This document shows positions 26,274-34,527 of a DNA stretch of 64,000 nucleotides, piece by piece. The notes under the pieces are model-generated. The model was not told where the DNA came from. It saw only the letters and a program-made list of their open reading frames with translations, and did no database searches. Source of the stretch: Sulfurimonas sp. C5 (GTDB taxonomy: Bacteria > Campylobacterota > Campylobacteria > Campylobacterales > Sulfurimonadaceae); contig NZ_JARXNQ010000005.1 in NCBI RefSeq assembly GCF_029872055.1, positions 71,895-135,894 of the forward strand, given 5' to 3'. Position 1 is the stretch's first letter; each line of letters begins with the position of its first letter. The position numbers were made by a program, and so were the translations under genes.

Positions 26274-26473
26274 TTCATATCTACTTTAACAACGATATCA
26301 TTACCCTCTTCTACTACAGAGAAACAATGCTTTTTACAAAACACTTCATTCATCTCTTTTGCAAGTTCTAAAGCTTGTGTTAATGCTTCCTCTTTTGAAG
26401 CATATTCTTTGTGGTTTTCATGTTCGCTTCTTTTAAAACAACCACACTCTTTTTCAAAAATAACTTTACTCAT
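26270..26473 (-). CDS. Small cysteine-containing protein
   Basis: 67-residue cytoplasmic protein I do not recognise by name. It has four cysteines in two groups (ECGCFKRSEHENH and FCKKHC) with histidines close by, which could hold a metal, and a helical middle (SKEEALTQALELAKEMNEV). The C terminus forms strands (FSVVEEGNDIVVKVDMN). It is preceded by AGGAG eight bases before the ATG. It is convergent with hemW and divergent from tatB. Metal binding is inferred only from residue pattern. Confidence 0.65.
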   Translation of the reverse strand: MSKVIFEKECGCFKRSEHENHKEYASKEEALTQALELAKEMNEVFCKKHCFSVVEEGNDIVVKVDMN

Positions 26474-26567
26474 TAAAAGCTCCTAAATATTTTTGGGAAT
26501 TTTATATATTTATGCTTTATTTGAATTGAATTTTTTTGACTTGAAGATTTTTTAACCAATCTTTAGA

Positions 26568-26573
26568 TAAAAT
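26568..26573 (+). promoter_or_regulatory. -10 element of the tat operon
   Basis: GATAAAATC contains a TAAAAT hexamer 35 bases before the tatB ATG; AAAGG lies between. Confidence 0.4.
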
Positions 26574-26608
26574 CACGAAAACTAGAAAATTTTAAAGGCA
26601 CTTTTATT

Positions 26609-26992
26609 ATGTTTGGTATGGGTTTTACTGAAATTATGGTAATCGCAATTATCGCTGTCTTGTTTTTAGGGCCGGATAAACTCCCTAGTACAATGGTTGA
26701 GATTGCGAAATTCTTCAGAAGTATGAAGAACACAATTGGAACTATGAAAAGTACAATTGAGGAAGAGATGCATGTTGCAGATATTAAACAAGAAGCACTT
26801 GCATATAAACAAGAACTTGAACGTGCATCAAATATGGTTTCTAACGCTACGAACGTCAATGCACATATGGACAATTTGATGGCGGACAGCGAACCTAAAG
26901 AAGAGTTAAAAAAAGCTCCTAGCCAACCAGAAGAAGTGACTTTCAAGAAGAAAAAAAAGAAACCTGAAGAAGAAGAAAATATAGATGTTTGA
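26609..26992 (+). CDS. tatB: Twin-arginine translocase subunit TatB
   Basis: Receptor component that works with TatC to export folded proteins. 127 residues: MFGMGFTEIMVIAIIAVLFLGPDKLP is the classic Tat A/B membrane helix and Gly-Pro hinge, followed by an amphipathic helix (VEIAKFFRSMKNTIG) and a charged, Lys/Glu-rich tail. The helix start with Glu and longer tail favour TatB over TatA. It overlaps tatC by eight bases. No tatA lies in the window. Confidence 0.9.
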   Translation: MFGMGFTEIMVIAIIAVLFLGPDKLPSTMVEIAKFFRSMKNTIGTMKSTIEEEMHVADIKQEALAYKQELERASNMVSNATNVNAHMDNLMADSEPKEELKKAPSQPEEVTFKKKKKKPEEEENIDV

Positions 26993-27776
26993 AGATATTA
27001 GACCCCATTTAGTTGAACTGAGAAAAAGATTAGGGATATCTGTCGGTAGCCTTATAGTTATGTTTTTTGTAATGTTTTACTTCCATGAGCCAATTTTGGA
27101 CTGGATGGTATCACCACTTAACGATGCACTGATCGAAGTTGGTAAAAAATCTGTACATGCTGCTGATGGTATGGTTACGACGAGTCAAGTAGGTGGTGCG
27201 TTTTTCGTAGCTCTGAAAGTGTCATTTTTTGCTGCACTTTTAGGAGCACTCCCTATTATTCTTGCACAAATCTGGATGTTTATAGCTCCAGGATTATATG
27301 CAAATGAAAAAAAGATGCTTATTCCGTTTATATTTGGTGGAACAATCATGTTCTTAGTCGGTGTCTTATTTGCTTATTATGTTGTTACCCCGTTTGGTTT
27401 TGACTTTTTAATTACCTTCGGTTCTTTTAAATTTACGCCGCTTATCAACATTGAGGATTACGTAGGCTTTTTTACAAAAATCATGTTTGGTTTTGGGCTC
27501 GCATTTGAACTGCCTGTATTTGCTTACTTTTTAGCACTTTTAGGTTTAGTTGACGACCGTCAGATGGCAGCATTTTTCAAATATGCAATCGTTATCATCT
27601 TTATTGTTGCAGCCCTTTTAACTCCGCCGGATGTTTTAACACAGCTTTTAATGGCTGGTCCGCTTATTGTCCTTTACGGTTTTTCGATCTTGATTGTCAA
27701 ATTGGTAAATCCAGCTGAGCCTGAAGAAGAGGATGAGGATGAAGAAGAAGCATTAGAGGAAGCTAGTGCAAAATAA
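26985..27776 (+). CDS. tatC: Twin-arginine translocase subunit TatC
   Basis: Core of the Tat export channel; binds twin-arginine signal peptides. 263 residues with six membrane helices. Family motifs are MFEDIRPHLVELRKRL at the N terminus, IWMFIAPGLYANEKK, and FGLAFELPVFAYFLALLGLV with its conserved Glu, then a helix ending TPPDVLTQ. The C-terminal 20 residues are extremely acidic (EEEDEDEEEALEE), which is unusual for a cytoplasmic tail but not damaging. Overlaps tatB and queA on either side. Confidence 0.96.
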   Translation: MFEDIRPHLVELRKRLGISVGSLIVMFFVMFYFHEPILDWMVSPLNDALIEVGKKSVHAADGMVTTSQVGGAFFVALKVSFFAALLGALPIILAQIWMFIAPGLYANEKKMLIPFIFGGTIMFLVGVLFAYYVVTPFGFDFLITFGSFKFTPLINIEDYVGFFTKIMFGFGLAFELPVFAYFLALLGLVDDRQMAAFFKYAIVIIFIVAALLTPPDVLTQLLMAGPLIVLYGFSILIVKLVNPAEPEEEDEDEEEALEEASAK

Positions 27777-28794
27777 AGAATTACTCACTTCGAGCTATGA
27801 CTTTCATCTTCCTGATGAACTCATAGCTACACATCCTGCTTCACCCCGCGATCATGCAAAACTTCTTGTTTACGACAGAATGACCGACACAATCACTCAT
27901 GCACATTTTTACGATTTGGAAAAATTTATTCCCAAAGAGTGTGCTCTGATTTTCAACGATACAAAAGTTATCAAAGCAAGACTTTACGGACATAAACAAA
28001 GCGGTGGAAAAATTGAACTGCTGATTAACAGAGCGTTAAATGCAAGTGATATTCATGTCTACATCCGCGGACGTGTAAAAGTAGATCAGGAAATTTTCTT
28101 TGAAGAAGATTTAAAAGCCGTTATCAAAGAGTTAAAAGATGATGGTACCCGTATTGTCAACTTTTTTCAAAATACTAAACTGCTTCGTTTTGAAGAACTT
28201 CTTCCTATTATTGACAAAATTGGGCATATCCCTCTTCCCCCTTATATTCAAAGAGAAGACAATGAAGATGATGCATCCGAGTATCAAAGTGTTTTTGCAC
28301 AAAATGAAGGTGCAGTAGCAGCACCTACAGCTTCACTTCACTTTACTCCCCAGCAGCATGAACGTGTGTGTAAAAACCATCAACATGCATATGTAACACT
28401 CCATGTAGGAAGCGGAACATTTAAACCAGTTGAAGCAGATATCATTACTGAACATCCTATGCATTCAGAGTTTTACGAGATATCTCCAGAGGCGAAAGCA
28501 CTCTTGGATTCCGATCAAGAGATTCTCAGTGTAGGAACAACCTCAACAAGAACTATTGAGTTTTATGCACGACATCAAGATCAGACAAGCGGAGAAGCAA
28601 ATCTCTTTTTGCATCCAAACAATAAACCACTTCGTGTCAATCATCTACTTACTAATTTTCACCTGCCTAAGTCAACACTTATTATGTTGGTAGCTTCTTT
28701 TGTAGGGCTTGAAAAGACTTTAGAGTTATATGAAGAAGCTATTAAGAATAAATACCGTTTTTACTCTTACGGTGATGCGATGCTCATTCTCTAA
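27766..28794 (+). CDS. queA: SAM:tRNA ribosyltransferase-isomerase QueA
   Basis: Transfers the ribosyl part of SAM to preQ1 in tRNA to make epoxyqueuosine. 342 residues with DFHLPDELIATHPA, LIFNDTKVIKARL, GHIPLPPYI, YQSVFAQNEGAVAAPTASLHF and NHLLTNFHLPKSTL. It starts at a GTG, supported by AGAGGA five bases upstream and by an 11-base overlap with tatC. The order tatB-tatC-queA is the same as in C. jejuni (Cj0579c-Cj0577c). Confidence 0.96.
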   Translation: MQNKELLTSSYDFHLPDELIATHPASPRDHAKLLVYDRMTDTITHAHFYDLEKFIPKECALIFNDTKVIKARLYGHKQSGGKIELLINRALNASDIHVYIRGRVKVDQEIFFEEDLKAVIKELKDDGTRIVNFFQNTKLLRFEELLPIIDKIGHIPLPPYIQREDNEDDASEYQSVFAQNEGAVAAPTASLHFTPQQHERVCKNHQHAYVTLHVGSGTFKPVEADIITEHPMHSEFYEISPEAKALLDSDQEILSVGTTSTRTIEFYARHQDQTSGEANLFLHPNNKPLRVNHLLTNFHLPKSTLIMLVASFVGLEKTLELYEEAIKNKYRFYSYGDAMLIL

Positions 28795-28799
28795 TTTGC

Positions 28800-28805
28800 T
28801 ATAAT
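28800..28805 (+). promoter_or_regulatory. -10 element of the permease gene, leaderless arrangement
   Basis: A perfect TATAAT begins just after the queA stop and ends seven bases before the permease ATG; no ribosome-binding site fits between. Confidence 0.6.
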
Positions 28806-28812
28806 CTTTGTC

Positions 28813-29775
28813 ATGAAAATATTTTTGCATAAACTAGGCTATATTTTTGGGATGCTAGCTCTTATCTCGATCATTTCATTCTTAGCAATACATGCAGCGC
28901 CAAATAGTTTTTTAGGAGCCGGTGAGCTTAATCCAAATATGACTAAAGAAGCGATCGAGAAACTAAAAGCTGTATATGGTTTGGACAAACCCTTACTTAC
29001 ACAGTATATTGACTGGATTAAAAATATGCTCCAACTCAATTTCGGAATCTCTTTTGTAAATGGCGGCGATGTAGCCAATGAAATTTTAAAAAGATTACCT
29101 ATTACCCTTACAATCAATATTACCTCTTTGGTATTTGTATTTATACTCTCTTTGTATCTTGGTATAAAAGCAGCACTTAACTACGAAAAAAAATCTGATC
29201 TCTTGATCCGTCAGGTTTCATTATTATCTTTTTCTATGCCCTCTTTTTATTTGGCATTGTTACTGATTATAATATTTTCCGTAAATTTTAAACTCTTTCC
29301 AATTGCAGGCTTACATTCTGTAGATATTTCTGGTGAAGGTCTAGAGTATTATTTAGATATGGGCTGGCATCTTATTCTGCCTATTACAATTATGATTTTT
29401 GGTGGACTTGGAAGTATGATTATATATATCCGTTCTCTTACTTTGGAGATCTTAAAGAGTGATTATTACTATTTTGCGCTCTCTAGAGGTTTGAGCCAAA
29501 AACAACTTTTACGTTACTATATTTTGCCAAATCTTTTACCGCCTATCGTGACGCTGCTTGGTCTTTCATTGCCTGGATTAATTGGGGGAAGTGTAATTTT
29601 AGAATCAATCTTCGGGATTGACGGAATGGGACAGTTCTTCTATATTAGTGCACTCTCACGCGATTACCCGACTATTATGGGTATTCTTATGATAAGTGCT
29701 TTTTTAACGCTTCTTGGAAACGTTTTAGCGGATCTTATTTTATTAAAATTAAATCCTTATATGCACAAGCGTTAA
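28813..29775 (+). CDS. Oligopeptide/dipeptide-type ABC transporter permease (DppB/OppB family)
   Basis: Inner-membrane permease of 320 residues with six membrane helices. It shows the family N terminus (helix, then a periplasmic loop with LGLDKPL-like YGLDKPLLTQYIDWI and LNFGISF), and the EAA-type coupling motif in YYYFALSRGLSQKQLLRYYILPN. Usually such permeases sit with a second permease, two ATPases and a binding protein; here it is an orphan between queA and nusA, so its partners must be encoded elsewhere. Substrate unknown (peptides, nickel or other solutes). The stop overlaps the nusA stop by four bases. Confidence 0.88.
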   Translation: MKIFLHKLGYIFGMLALISIISFLAIHAAPNSFLGAGELNPNMTKEAIEKLKAVYGLDKPLLTQYIDWIKNMLQLNFGISFVNGGDVANEILKRLPITLTINITSLVFVFILSLYLGIKAALNYEKKSDLLIRQVSLLSFSMPSFYLALLLIIIFSVNFKLFPIAGLHSVDISGEGLEYYLDMGWHLILPITIMIFGGLGSMIIYIRSLTLEILKSDYYYFALSRGLSQKQLLRYYILPNLLPPIVTLLGLSLPGLIGGSVILESIFGIDGMGQFFYISALSRDYPTIMGILMISAFLTLLGNVLADLILLKLNPYMHKR

Positions 29776-29786
29776 TTAAATAACGC
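29769..29786. terminator. Short hairpin at the permease/nusA convergent junction
   Basis: GCGTTA and TAACGC (six-base arms, six-base loop) span both stop codons. No T tract follows, so termination is uncertain. Confidence 0.3.
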
Positions 29787-30911
29787 CTCTAGTGCATCAA
29801 CACCGTCTTTATCTTCTTGAACTTCTGATGTTGTATCTTTTGCAGCCATAGAATCATTTTCAATAAGCTCGATCTCCATACCTGTAAGCATAGATGCTAA
29901 ACGAATATTGATACCGCTTTTTCCGATAGCTTTAGATTTTTGATCACTAGGAAGTGTAATGATCGCTTTTACATTTTTCCCTTCCTCATCTTGTTCAATT
30001 TCAACATGAGAAATAATTGCAGGAGACATTGAACGTGCAACAAACAGTTCTGGAATGTTCGTATACTCGATACAGTCGATATTTTCACCTATAAGCTCTT
30101 CACTTACAGCATTAATACGCACACCTTTTACACCTACTGTAGCACCCACTGCATCAACTTGCGGATGTGTAGAGTAGATAGCAATTTTTGCTCTCTCACC
30201 AGGAATACGTGCAGATTTTTCAATTACTACACTACCGTCTTCGATTTCAGGTACTTCGAGTTCTAAAAGTGCTTCTAAAAATTTTGGAGATGTACGTGAA
30301 AGTTCAATTTGAATGCCGTTATCTTTATCCATATTTACACGACGCACAACAGCTTTTAGAACATCACCTACTTTAAATACTTCACCTTTAATACGGCTTT
30401 TCATTGGAAGTACTGCACGAATTTCATCTACTTCAATATATGTTGCGTTATTGTTATCGACACGTGTAACACGACCGTTTACAATCGTACCCACTTTTGA
30501 TTTGTATTTGCTGAAAACTTCATCTTCAACCATTCTTTGAATATGGTATTCGATCTCGCGGTGCAATTGTGAAGCAGCAGTTCTTCCGTAAGATTCTAGA
30601 TCGTGCTCCTCTTGAAGTTGATCGCCAAGTTCCACCTGATCATCATAAGTTCTTGCATCGCTGATTGCCATATATGCAGGTGCAATTTCAGGATCTTGTA
30701 ATTTTACATCATTATCTTCTACTACAGTAATTGTTTGAATAATTTTTATACTTCTTGTTTTATCATCAATTTGTGCTTCATAAGCAAAGTTAGGGTTAAT
30801 AACTCTTTTCGCAGTTTGTACAAAAGCTGTTTTTAAAGCTTCTAAAACTTTTTCAGGTTGTAAACCTTTTTCGTTAGCAATAGCTTCTGCAATATCTAAT
30901 ATTTTTTCCAC
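29772..30911 (-). CDS. nusA: Transcription termination/antitermination factor NusA
   Basis: RNA-polymerase-binding factor that affects pausing, termination and antitermination. 379 residues: N-terminal domain (1-125), S1 domain (VGTIVNGRVTRVDNNNATYIEV, about 140-200), KH1 and KH2 (ARIPGERAKIAIYS, then VGVKGVRINAVSEELIGE; later AIGKSGINIRLASMLTG). It lacks the C-terminal acidic repeats of the E. coli protein, as expected outside gammaproteobacteria. The start is a GTG with AAAGGGA seven bases upstream. It is divergent from the HP0268-like/miaB operon, as in C. jejuni. Confidence 0.97.
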   Translation of the reverse strand: MEKILDIAEAIANEKGLQPEKVLEALKTAFVQTAKRVINPNFAYEAQIDDKTRSIKIIQTITVVEDNDVKLQDPEIAPAYMAISDARTYDDQVELGDQLQEEHDLESYGRTAASQLHREIEYHIQRMVEDEVFSKYKSKVGTIVNGRVTRVDNNNATYIEVDEIRAVLPMKSRIKGEVFKVGDVLKAVVRRVNMDKDNGIQIELSRTSPKFLEALLELEVPEIEDGSVVIEKSARIPGERAKIAIYSTHPQVDAVGATVGVKGVRINAVSEELIGENIDCIEYTNIPELFVARSMSPAIISHVEIEQDEEGKNVKAIITLPSDQKSKAIGKSGINIRLASMLTGMEIELIENDSMAAKDTTSEVQEDKDGVDALEALFN

Positions 30912-30930
30912 AGTAATATCCCTTTAGTTT

Positions 30931-30973
30931 TAAGAAATCTGACAATGACAAATAATAATTTGGGGATTTCTTA
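30931..30973 (-). promoter_or_regulatory. Inverted repeat in the nusA leader
   Basis: TAAGAAATC (30931-30939) and GATTTCTTA (30965-30973) are perfect nine-base arms 25 bases apart, lying between the nusA -10 box and its ribosome-binding site. It could fold in the leader RNA. Confidence 0.4.
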
Positions 30974-30991
30974 TAAATTTGAAAGTAAAAA

Positions 30992-30997
30992 ATTATA
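30992..30997 (-). promoter_or_regulatory. -10 element of nusA
   Basis: TATAAT on the minus strand, preceded by GG, about 80 bases before the nusA GTG. It is paired with the divergent promoter at 31048. Confidence 0.5.
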
Positions 30998-31047
30998 CCA
31001 AAATTCTTATAAAAACATCTTTAATCGGACTTTTATTACAAATAAAG

Positions 31048-31053
31048 TATAAT
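31048..31053 (+). promoter_or_regulatory. -10 element of the miaB / PilM-N-O-like operon
   Basis: TATAAT 35 bases before the ATG at 31089, with AAGGA in the leader. It is the only clear promoter seen for the eight-gene run that follows. Confidence 0.55.
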
Positions 31054-31088
31054 TCAAAACTTTTAAAAAGACACTATAAGGAAAAGTT

Positions 31089-31334
31089 ATGGATTTAAAG
31101 CTTGTTAGAATGGAGCTTGATGCTAAGCCTAAGAAAATTGACTTAGAGAAAATCGAGTCTTTAGTTGAAAAAGAAAAAAGCGTAATTCTTTACTTCGATA
31201 GAGAAAACTCACACAAAGATCTTTTAGCACTTCAAGATCATTTCGAAGCTGAAGGAAAAAGCTTTTATATGAATGAAGTTAAATATGCTCTTGGTGACAA
31301 TGACTACATGTACCAAGTACATATCATGGCATAA
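31089..31334 (+). CDS. HP0268-family small protein (putative nuclease)
   Basis: 81 residues (MDLKLVRMELDAKPKKIDLEK, then KEKSVILYFDRENSHKDLLALQDHFEAEGK). Size, the pattern FYFA/YFDREN-SHKDLL and the place directly before miaB match H. pylori HP0268, reported as a small nicking endonuclease and ribonuclease. The match is from memory and from gene order; I cannot confirm catalytic residues. AAGGA precedes the ATG, and miaB follows after 13 bases. Confidence 0.72.
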   Translation: MDLKLVRMELDAKPKKIDLEKIESLVEKEKSVILYFDRENSHKDLLALQDHFEAEGKSFYMNEVKYALGDNDYMYQVHIMA

Positions 31335-31347
31335 CTAAAGAGGTACA

Positions 31348-32652
31348 ATGAGTAAAAAGCTATTTATTGAAACATTAGGTTGTGCAATGAATACACGTGA
31401 TTCTGAGCATATGATTGCTCAGCTTAAAGAGCGTGAAGGGTATGAGACTACAACTGATGTAAAAGATGCTGACCTAATTTTAATAAATACTTGTTCAGTT
31501 AGAGAAAAACCTGTACAAAAGCTTTTCTCAGAGCTCGGTGCTTTTAACAAAAAGAAAAAAGAGGGGGCAAAAATCGGTGTGTGCGGCTGTACGGCTTCAC
31601 ATCTCGGTGATGAGATTATCAAACGTGCCCCTTATGTAAGTTTTGTTCTCGGTGCCAGAAATGTCTCTAAAATCTCCGAAGTACTTCACAAAGACAAAGC
31701 AGTTGAGACTGATATCAACTACGATGAAAGTGAATTTGCTTTTGATGACTTTAGAACGTCTCCGTATAAAGCATATATAAATATCTCTATCGGTTGTGAC
31801 AAACAATGTACTTTTTGTATTGTTCCAAAAACTCGCGGTGAAGAGATCTCTATTCCCGATGAGCTTATCATAAACGAAGCTAAAAAAGCTGTAGCAAAAG
31901 GTGCTAAAGAGATCTTTTTACTAGGACAAAACGTAAATAACTACGGTAGAAGATTTTCAGACAAAGAACATGAGAAAGTAAACTTCACGGAACTACTGCG
32001 CAGACTCTCAAAAATTGAAGGTTTAGAGCGTATCCGTTTTACATCTCCGCACCCGTTTCATATGGATGATGAGTTTATCGAAGAGTTTGCTTCAAATCCT
32101 AAAATCTGTAAGTCTATGCATATGCCGCTTCAGTCAGGTTCAACAAAAGTACTTAAAGATATGAAACGCGGTTATAGCAAAGAGTGGTTTTTAAACAGAG
32201 TTGAAAAACTACGCAAAGAGTGCCCTGAAGCAAGTATATCAACAGATATTATCGTAGCTTTCCCAGGTGAGACCGAAGAAGACTTCGAAGATACTTTAGA
32301 TGTTATGAAAAAAGTAAAATTTGATCAAATCTTTAGTTTTAAATACTCACCTCGTCCACATACGGAAGCGGAACACTTTACAAATACAGTAGATGATGAG
32401 ATTGGTTCAGCACGTCTGACACAACTGCAATCTTTACAAGCTGAAATCTTGGATGAGAATGCACAGAAACATCTTGGACAGGTATATGAAGTTTACTTTG
32501 AAGAGTTAAGCCGAGACAACCATGTTTCAGGTAGAACAAATGCAAATCTTGTAGTAAAAGTAAAAGGTTCCGAAGAACTTTTGGGTGAATTGAAAAACGT
32601 TAAAATCACACAAATCGGACGTACAATATGTACAGGGGAGATAGTTGAGTAA
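31348..32652 (+). CDS. miaB: tRNA-2-methylthio-N6-(dimethylallyl)adenosine synthase MiaB
   Basis: Radical-SAM methylthiotransferase acting at A37 of tRNAs that read U-starting codons. 434 residues with three parts: N-terminal UPF0004 domain holding the auxiliary cluster cysteines ([31 protein letters not shown]), radical-SAM motif [15 protein letters not shown], and a C-terminal TRAM domain. The SVREK and MNTRDSE variants are MiaB-type; RimO is separately encoded at 37.6 kb. AGAGG precedes the ATG; the next gene overlaps by eight bases. Confidence 0.97.
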   Translation: MSKKLFIETLGCAMNTRDSEHMIAQLKEREGYETTTDVKDADLILINTCSVREKPVQKLFSELGAFNKKKKEGAKIGVCGCTASHLGDEIIKRAPYVSFVLGARNVSKISEVLHKDKAVETDINYDESEFAFDDFRTSPYKAYINISIGCDKQCTFCIVPKTRGEEISIPDELIINEAKKAVAKGAKEIFLLGQNVNNYGRRFSDKEHEKVNFTELLRRLSKIEGLERIRFTSPHPFHMDDEFIEEFASNPKICKSMHMPLQSGSTKVLKDMKRGYSKEWFLNRVEKLRKECPEASISTDIIVAFPGETEEDFEDTLDVMKKVKFDQIFSFKYSPRPHTEAEHFTNTVDDEIGSARLTQLQSLQAEILDENAQKHLGQVYEVYFEELSRDNHVSGRTNANLVVKVKGSEELLGELKNVKITQIGRTICTGEIVE

Positions 32653-33265
32653 AAAACTATCTCGCTTCTTAGCACTTATTTTTATTCCTCTTTTAGGCTC
32701 TTTATTAATCCGTATCCTATACTATTCAAATAAAAAAGTTTTTCATGGTGAAACAGAAATACCTGATGAGCCAGTCCTTATTGCATGTTGGCATGGAGAA
32801 CTTTTAATGCTTCCTTACATCTATTTTCATTATAGAGAACAAACTCATGTAAAAGCACTTATCTCACCACATTTTGATGGTCAACTTATTTCAAAAACAT
32901 TAAAATATTTTCAAATCGACACACTTGCGGGCTCAAGTGATAAAAATCCTGCGAAGGCATTAATTCAAGCCATCCGCTTTCTTAAAGAAGGATATGACAT
33001 AGGAATTACACCTGATGGTCCCAAAGGACCACGTCACGAAGTAGCTGACGGAGTAATTGTAATGGCCCAAAAAACAAAAGCAAAAGTTTTGCTTGTCGAG
33101 ATTAAACCCTCAAAATATTGGCAATTTAATTCATGGGATCGCTTTACTGTTCCCAAACCTTTTGGTACAATACATTATTACACATCTATAGTAGATCTGG
33201 ATACACTAGATTTTGAAGCTGCAAGGGCTGTTGTACAAGAGGGCTTACTGAAACATGAACATTAA
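32645..33265 (+). CDS. DUF374 lysophospholipid acyltransferase-like membrane protein
   Basis: 206 residues. The N terminus is a membrane helix ([20 protein letters not shown]), then [14 protein letters not shown] resembling the acyltransferase H-x4 box, [10 protein letters not shown], and [19 protein letters not shown], the DUF374 hallmark. Family members are thought to act on lipids of the inner membrane, but the substrate is unknown. It starts at a TTG within the miaB stop region. H. pylori HP0270 and a Campylobacter gene next to miaB hold the same position, as I recall. Confidence 0.82.
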   Translation: MSKKLSRFLALIFIPLLGSLLIRILYYSNKKVFHGETEIPDEPVLIACWHGELLMLPYIYFHYREQTHVKALISPHFDGQLISKTLKYFQIDTLAGSSDKNPAKALIQAIRFLKEGYDIGITPDGPKGPRHEVADGVIVMAQKTKAKVLLVEIKPSKYWQFNSWDRFTVPKPFGTIHYYTSIVDLDTLDFEAARAVVQEGLLKHEH

Positions 33266-33710
33266 AAGTTTACTTATTTTTATAGCTGTATTTATCATCT
33301 CTTTTATGGCTTTATTTTTTCTCACAAATCCATCATATGAAAAATCATTACAAGCAAAGTATTATTATGAAATAGGTGATTACCACGAAGCCTATAAACT
33401 TGCAAATGAAGCTTTTGTTCTTGATGTTTATAACAGAATGGCTTCAACTATCATGGCACAATCGAAAACATCTATGAAGTATGAAAAATATATCGAGCAA
33501 TCAAAAAGTTATCTAAGGGAAATCAACGATATTATTGCCAACGATACTATAGATGAAGCAAAAAGATCAAAAATAAAACTCATGAGTGAAGTGATGGTTG
33601 ATAGTTATATTAAGTTAGCCCCTAGTGTCGTGACAGATAAAGCTCTTGTTGATGAAGCAGCAAGATATCATGAACAATTTGAGAAAATCCTTGAAAAAGT
33701 TGATCGCTAA
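33255..33710 (+). CDS. Membrane-anchored TPR-like protein of unknown function
   Basis: 151 residues. A single N-terminal membrane helix (about 5-24) is followed by a periplasmic-looking helical region, AKYYYEIGDYHEAYKLANEAF reading like one tetratricopeptide repeat and more helices after it (YIEQSKSYLREINDII, KRSKIKLMSEV). It overlaps the upstream gene by 11 bases and the recombinase gene downstream by about 40. Given that the operon ends with PilM/N/O-like genes, it may belong to the same membrane assembly, but nothing in its sequence proves that. Confidence 0.65.
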   Translation: MNIKSLLIFIAVFIISFMALFFLTNPSYEKSLQAKYYYEIGDYHEAYKLANEAFVLDVYNRMASTIMAQSKTSMKYEKYIEQSKSYLREINDIIANDTIDEAKRSKIKLMSEVMVDSYIKLAPSVVTDKALVDEAARYHEQFEKILEKVDR

Positions 33711-34527
33711 ACAAAAAGAGAAGTTTTTAGAACATCTCACCTCTTATAAAGGGTATTCAAACCTAACTGTTAAAACATACAAAGAGGCTCTGGATGAAGC
33801 GTTAGAGATAATCGAAATAGTCAAAGAAGGCAAACATATTCTTTTTAATCTCATGCCTTATCGTATCCACATTTCAGAACTTAAAAGTAAAACAATCAGT
33901 AAGAAACTTAGTGCAATTAGAAGTTTCAGTGACTATCTGAATGAAAGTGGGATTAAAGTAGTTCTCAAAGCCGATGAAAGTGTCAAGGTTGCCAAAACAT
34001 TACCTAAACCCATTGCACATAAACACATCATTGAAGCTTTACAGCATGCAGATCTTCAGGAAAAGCTTATTATTACTATTCTTTATACAATGGGACTGAG
34101 AATTTCAGAGCTTTCCCATCTTGAACTCAAAGATATTGATTCACAGTGGATTCGTGTAATAGGGAAAGGTTCAAAACAAAGAGATATCCCCGTACTTGAA
34201 ACGACACGCAAACTTTTACAGGAGTATTTAGAAATTTTTTCACCAAAAAAATTTCTTTTTGAGAAAAATGGCGAAAAATTAAGCGAAAATAGTCTAAGAT
34301 ATATCATAAATAAAGTTTTTGCTAGAATATCATTAAAAGTAACACCACATCAATTGCGCCATTCGTATGCAACTTCTTTGTTAAACGGCGGTGCACCTAT
34401 TGTAGATGTGAGTGAACTTTTAGGACATTCATCTATGGCAACAACTCAAATCTATACAAAGTTAGGTAGTGCGTTGAAAAAACAAAACTATGACAAAGCA
34501 CATCCATTATGTGGAGTTAAACAGTAG
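33670..34527 (+). CDS. Xer-type tyrosine recombinase
   Basis: Site-specific recombinase, probably the chromosome-dimer resolvase of this organism. All catalytic residues are visible: Arg in TMGLRISEL, Lys in GKGSKQRDIP, His-x-x-Arg in HQLRHSYAT, His in LLGHSSMATTQIYTKL and the tyrosine nucleophile in IYTKL. The N-terminal core-binding SAM-like domain (about 15-105) is typical. Only one Xer gene is in the window; Campylobacterota often use a single XerH. The start is uncertain: ATG at 33670 is chosen, with an ATG at 33652 and a TTG at 33691 as alternatives. It is followed by GTG of the next gene on its stop (TAGTG). Confidence 0.88.
   Translation: MNNLRKSLKKLIAKQKEKFLEHLTSYKGYSNLTVKTYKEALDEALEIIEIVKEGKHILFNLMPYRIHISELKSKTISKKLSAIRSFSDYLNESGIKVVLKADESVKVAKTLPKPIAHKHIIEALQHADLQEKLIITILYTMGLRISELSHLELKDIDSQWIRVIGKGSKQRDIPVLETTRKLLQEYLEIFSPKKFLFEKNGEKLSENSLRYIINKVFARISLKVTPHQLRHSYATSLLNGGAPIVDVSELLGHSSMATTQIYTKLGSALKKQNYDKAHPLCGVKQ

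Noticed and set aside
26563-26946. 127-codon minus-strand frame covering tatB
   Set aside because: Shadow of tatB; no start signal and Ser/Ile-rich reverse composition.
33670-34527. Tyrosine recombinase considered as an integron or phage integrase
   Set aside because: Length, motifs and housekeeping context fit a Xer recombinase; no cassette array or island boundary is visible.
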